DNA of 64,000 bases from Halopelagius fulvigenes. GTDB lineage: Archaea; Halobacteriota; Halobacteria; Halobacteriales; Haloferacaceae. The stretch spans positions 1 to 64,000 of the forward strand of contig NZ_JBHSXH010000011.1 of NCBI RefSeq assembly GCF_042662625.1. Direction: 5' to 3'. Of the stretch, positions 62,981 through 64,000 are shown one piece after another. A model generated the notes under the pieces. That model ran no database searches, was not told where the DNA came from, and was given only the letters and a program-made list of their open reading frames with translations. The number at the start of each line of letters is the position of its first letter. The stretch's first letter is position 1. Made by a program: the position numbers and the translations under genes.

Positions 62981-64000
62981 CTACAGTGGATGATTATCCC
63001 CTTGGCTCTCGCGGCCAGTTTCACTGTCCCGTCCCCGATTCGCCCTCTTTGAGGTCGACGAATTTGTCCCAGTCGGCACGAGAGAACTCTGCCGTGCTGC
63101 GTAGAGGTGTCGAATCGCGCCGATAGTAAAGGCGAGTGCACCGAGGATCATGGGCGTGTCTCCAAGTGTTCGCGCCCATAGTAGTGTCTGGACGTGATCT
63201 TGTTCGTAGAACTCGAGGCTCCGCGCGACAGCATACCCGTCCTGATAAGCGGTCTGTAGCTGTACGAATCCAACAGGAAGTAACGATGCAACGGACATGA
63301 TCACGAGTCCAACGTTCGTCAGCCAGAACGCTCCCCGGAACCATGTCGGGTCCCACGCAGCTTCGGGTGTGACGACACGCAGAATATATGTGCCGAGACC
63401 AAGTGCCAGTAGGCCGAATGCGCCGAACAGCGAGGTATGAGCGTGTGCAACGGTCAGGTAGGTTCCGTGTTCATAGTAGTTGATTACTGGGAGGTTGATG
63501 AAGAAACCGAGTACCCCACCACCGACGAAGTTCCAAACACTACTACCGACGATGAACAAGAGCGGTATCGTGTAGGGGAACGCCTCGTCTTGAGCTTTCA
63601 AGGACCGATATTCACCGAAACTTCGATAGAGGACAAACACGAGCGGGACGAACTCGAGAGTCGAGAACGTCGTCCCGAGCGGGACCCAGAAGTCGGGGAG
63701 ACCGACCCACCAGTAGTGGTGGGAGACGCCGACGATTCCTGCCGCCATGATCGCGAACACTTCAAAGAGAATCGCTTTTTCCGCGTCACCCCTCTCGAGG
63801 AGGTCCATCGACACCAATGCAACGGAAATCACGGCGGTGACGAAGAACTCGAAGACGCCCTCAACCCACATGTGAACGACCCACCAGCGCCAGAATTCCG
63901 TAACCGCCATGTTCGTCTCGGGCGTATAGAGCATGCTCGCGGCAAACATGAGCGCGATCGAGCCACCCGCGTAGGTCATGAAGTGACCCAAGCCGGTCAG
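62981..64000 (-). CDS. Nitric oxide reductase large subunit (NorB/NorZ type), C-terminal part
   Basis: 339 codons to the window edge; the start lies beyond 64000. Membrane helices carry the family ligands: His-Met-Trp-Val-Glu near the left of the visible protein, His-His-Tyr-Trp-Trp-Val-Gly for the binuclear centre, and His-Ala-His-Thr-Ser-Leu-Phe-Gly for the heme axial ligands. The glutamate after the first His is typical of NO reductases rather than heme-copper oxidases. It reduces NO to N2O. Haloarchaea usually have the quinol-type single-subunit form, whose extra N-terminal part cannot be seen here. The last 30 residues are charged and unrelated to catalysis. Confidence 0.88.
   Translation of the reverse strand: MTGLGHFMTYAGGSIALMFAASMLYTPETNMAVTEFWRWWVVHMWVEGVFEFFVTAVISVALVSMDLLERGDAEKAILFEVFAIMAAGIVGVSHHYWWVGLPDFWVPLGTTFSTLEFVPLVFVLYRSFGEYRSLKAQDEAFPYTIPLLFIVGSSVWNFVGGGVLGFFINLPVINYYEHGTYLTVAHAHTSLFGAFGLLALGLGTYILRVVTPEAAWDPTWFRGAFWLTNVGLVIMSVASLLPVGFVQLQTAYQDGYAVARSLEFYEQDHVQTLLWARTLGDTPMILGALAFTIGAIRHLYAARQSSLVPTGTNSSTSKRANRGRDSETGRESQGDNHPL

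Noticed and set aside
1..64000. CRISPR arrays, rRNA or tRNA genes and complete insertion sequences
   Set aside because: I saw no regular spaced repeats, no rRNA-like stretches, no complete tRNA and no intact transposase with terminal repeats. A computed repeat and tRNA scan would be needed to be certain.

Overview
The window comes from a haloarchaeon. The evidence is the strongly acidic predicted proteins, TATA-type promoters about 25-30 bases before start codons with little or no leader, a PGF-CTERM S-layer glycoprotein, Tat-exported proteins, and HTH_10 (bacterio-opsin-activator type) regulators. I cannot name the genus. Many genes are truncated, frameshifted or joined end to end, so this looks like a chromosomal island or megaplasmid with heavy gene turnover.

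Positions 1-26061 form a methylated-amine and one-carbon island. It holds two tandem Rieske-type oxygenases, a creatininase-family enzyme, two dimethylglycine/sarcosine-oxidase-like FAD-GcvT proteins, a threonine/serine ammonia-lyase, a BCCT betaine-type transporter, a type I GTP cyclohydrolase, RidA, FolD, serine hydroxymethyltransferase and serine acetyltransferase. Remnants of a pabA/trpG gene, a third FAD-GcvT gene, a BCCT gene and a formate dehydrogenase lie among them. A simple reading is: betaine uptake; stepwise demethylation to glycine with carbon passed to a folate; glycine to serine; serine to pyruvate (RidA clearing the reactive enamine) or to O-acetylserine; and FolD oxidising spare one-carbon units. 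The first Rieske paralogue has lost every ligand of its iron-sulfur cluster.

Positions 26062-29570 are a graveyard of MFS transporter, dehydrogenase, integrase, DUF2270 and phytanoyl-CoA dioxygenase pieces around one plasmid-like gene. Positions 29753-36300 carry a carbohydrate group: DUF1537 sugar-acid kinase, GH13 alpha-glucosidase, large FAD oxidoreductase and a frameshifted TIM-barrel isomerase.

Positions 36301-45665 mix small zinc-ribbon genes, a Ca2+/cation antiporter, three overlapping microgenes, an ABCE1 (ribosome-splitting ATPase) paralogue without any of its eight Fe-S cysteines, and a Tat-secreted protein broken by an amber codon.

Positions 45735-48840 (minus strand) are the most striking part: a tight four-gene operon of a PAPS-type sulfotransferase, a small acidic protein with a Cys-Cys tail, an APS kinase fused to a nucleotidyltransferase, and a YqcI/YcgG-family enzyme (the family of the guanitoxin N-hydroxylase). 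It looks like an undescribed pathway for a sulfated, possibly N-hydroxylated and possibly peptide-derived product.

The rest holds a multi-domain HTH_10 sensor-regulator with a degenerate receiver, a lipid kinase, two membrane proteins, a Tat protein with an internal duplication, a CNNM/CBS membrane protein, the S-layer glycoprotein, and the C-terminal part of a nitric oxide reductase that runs off the right edge.
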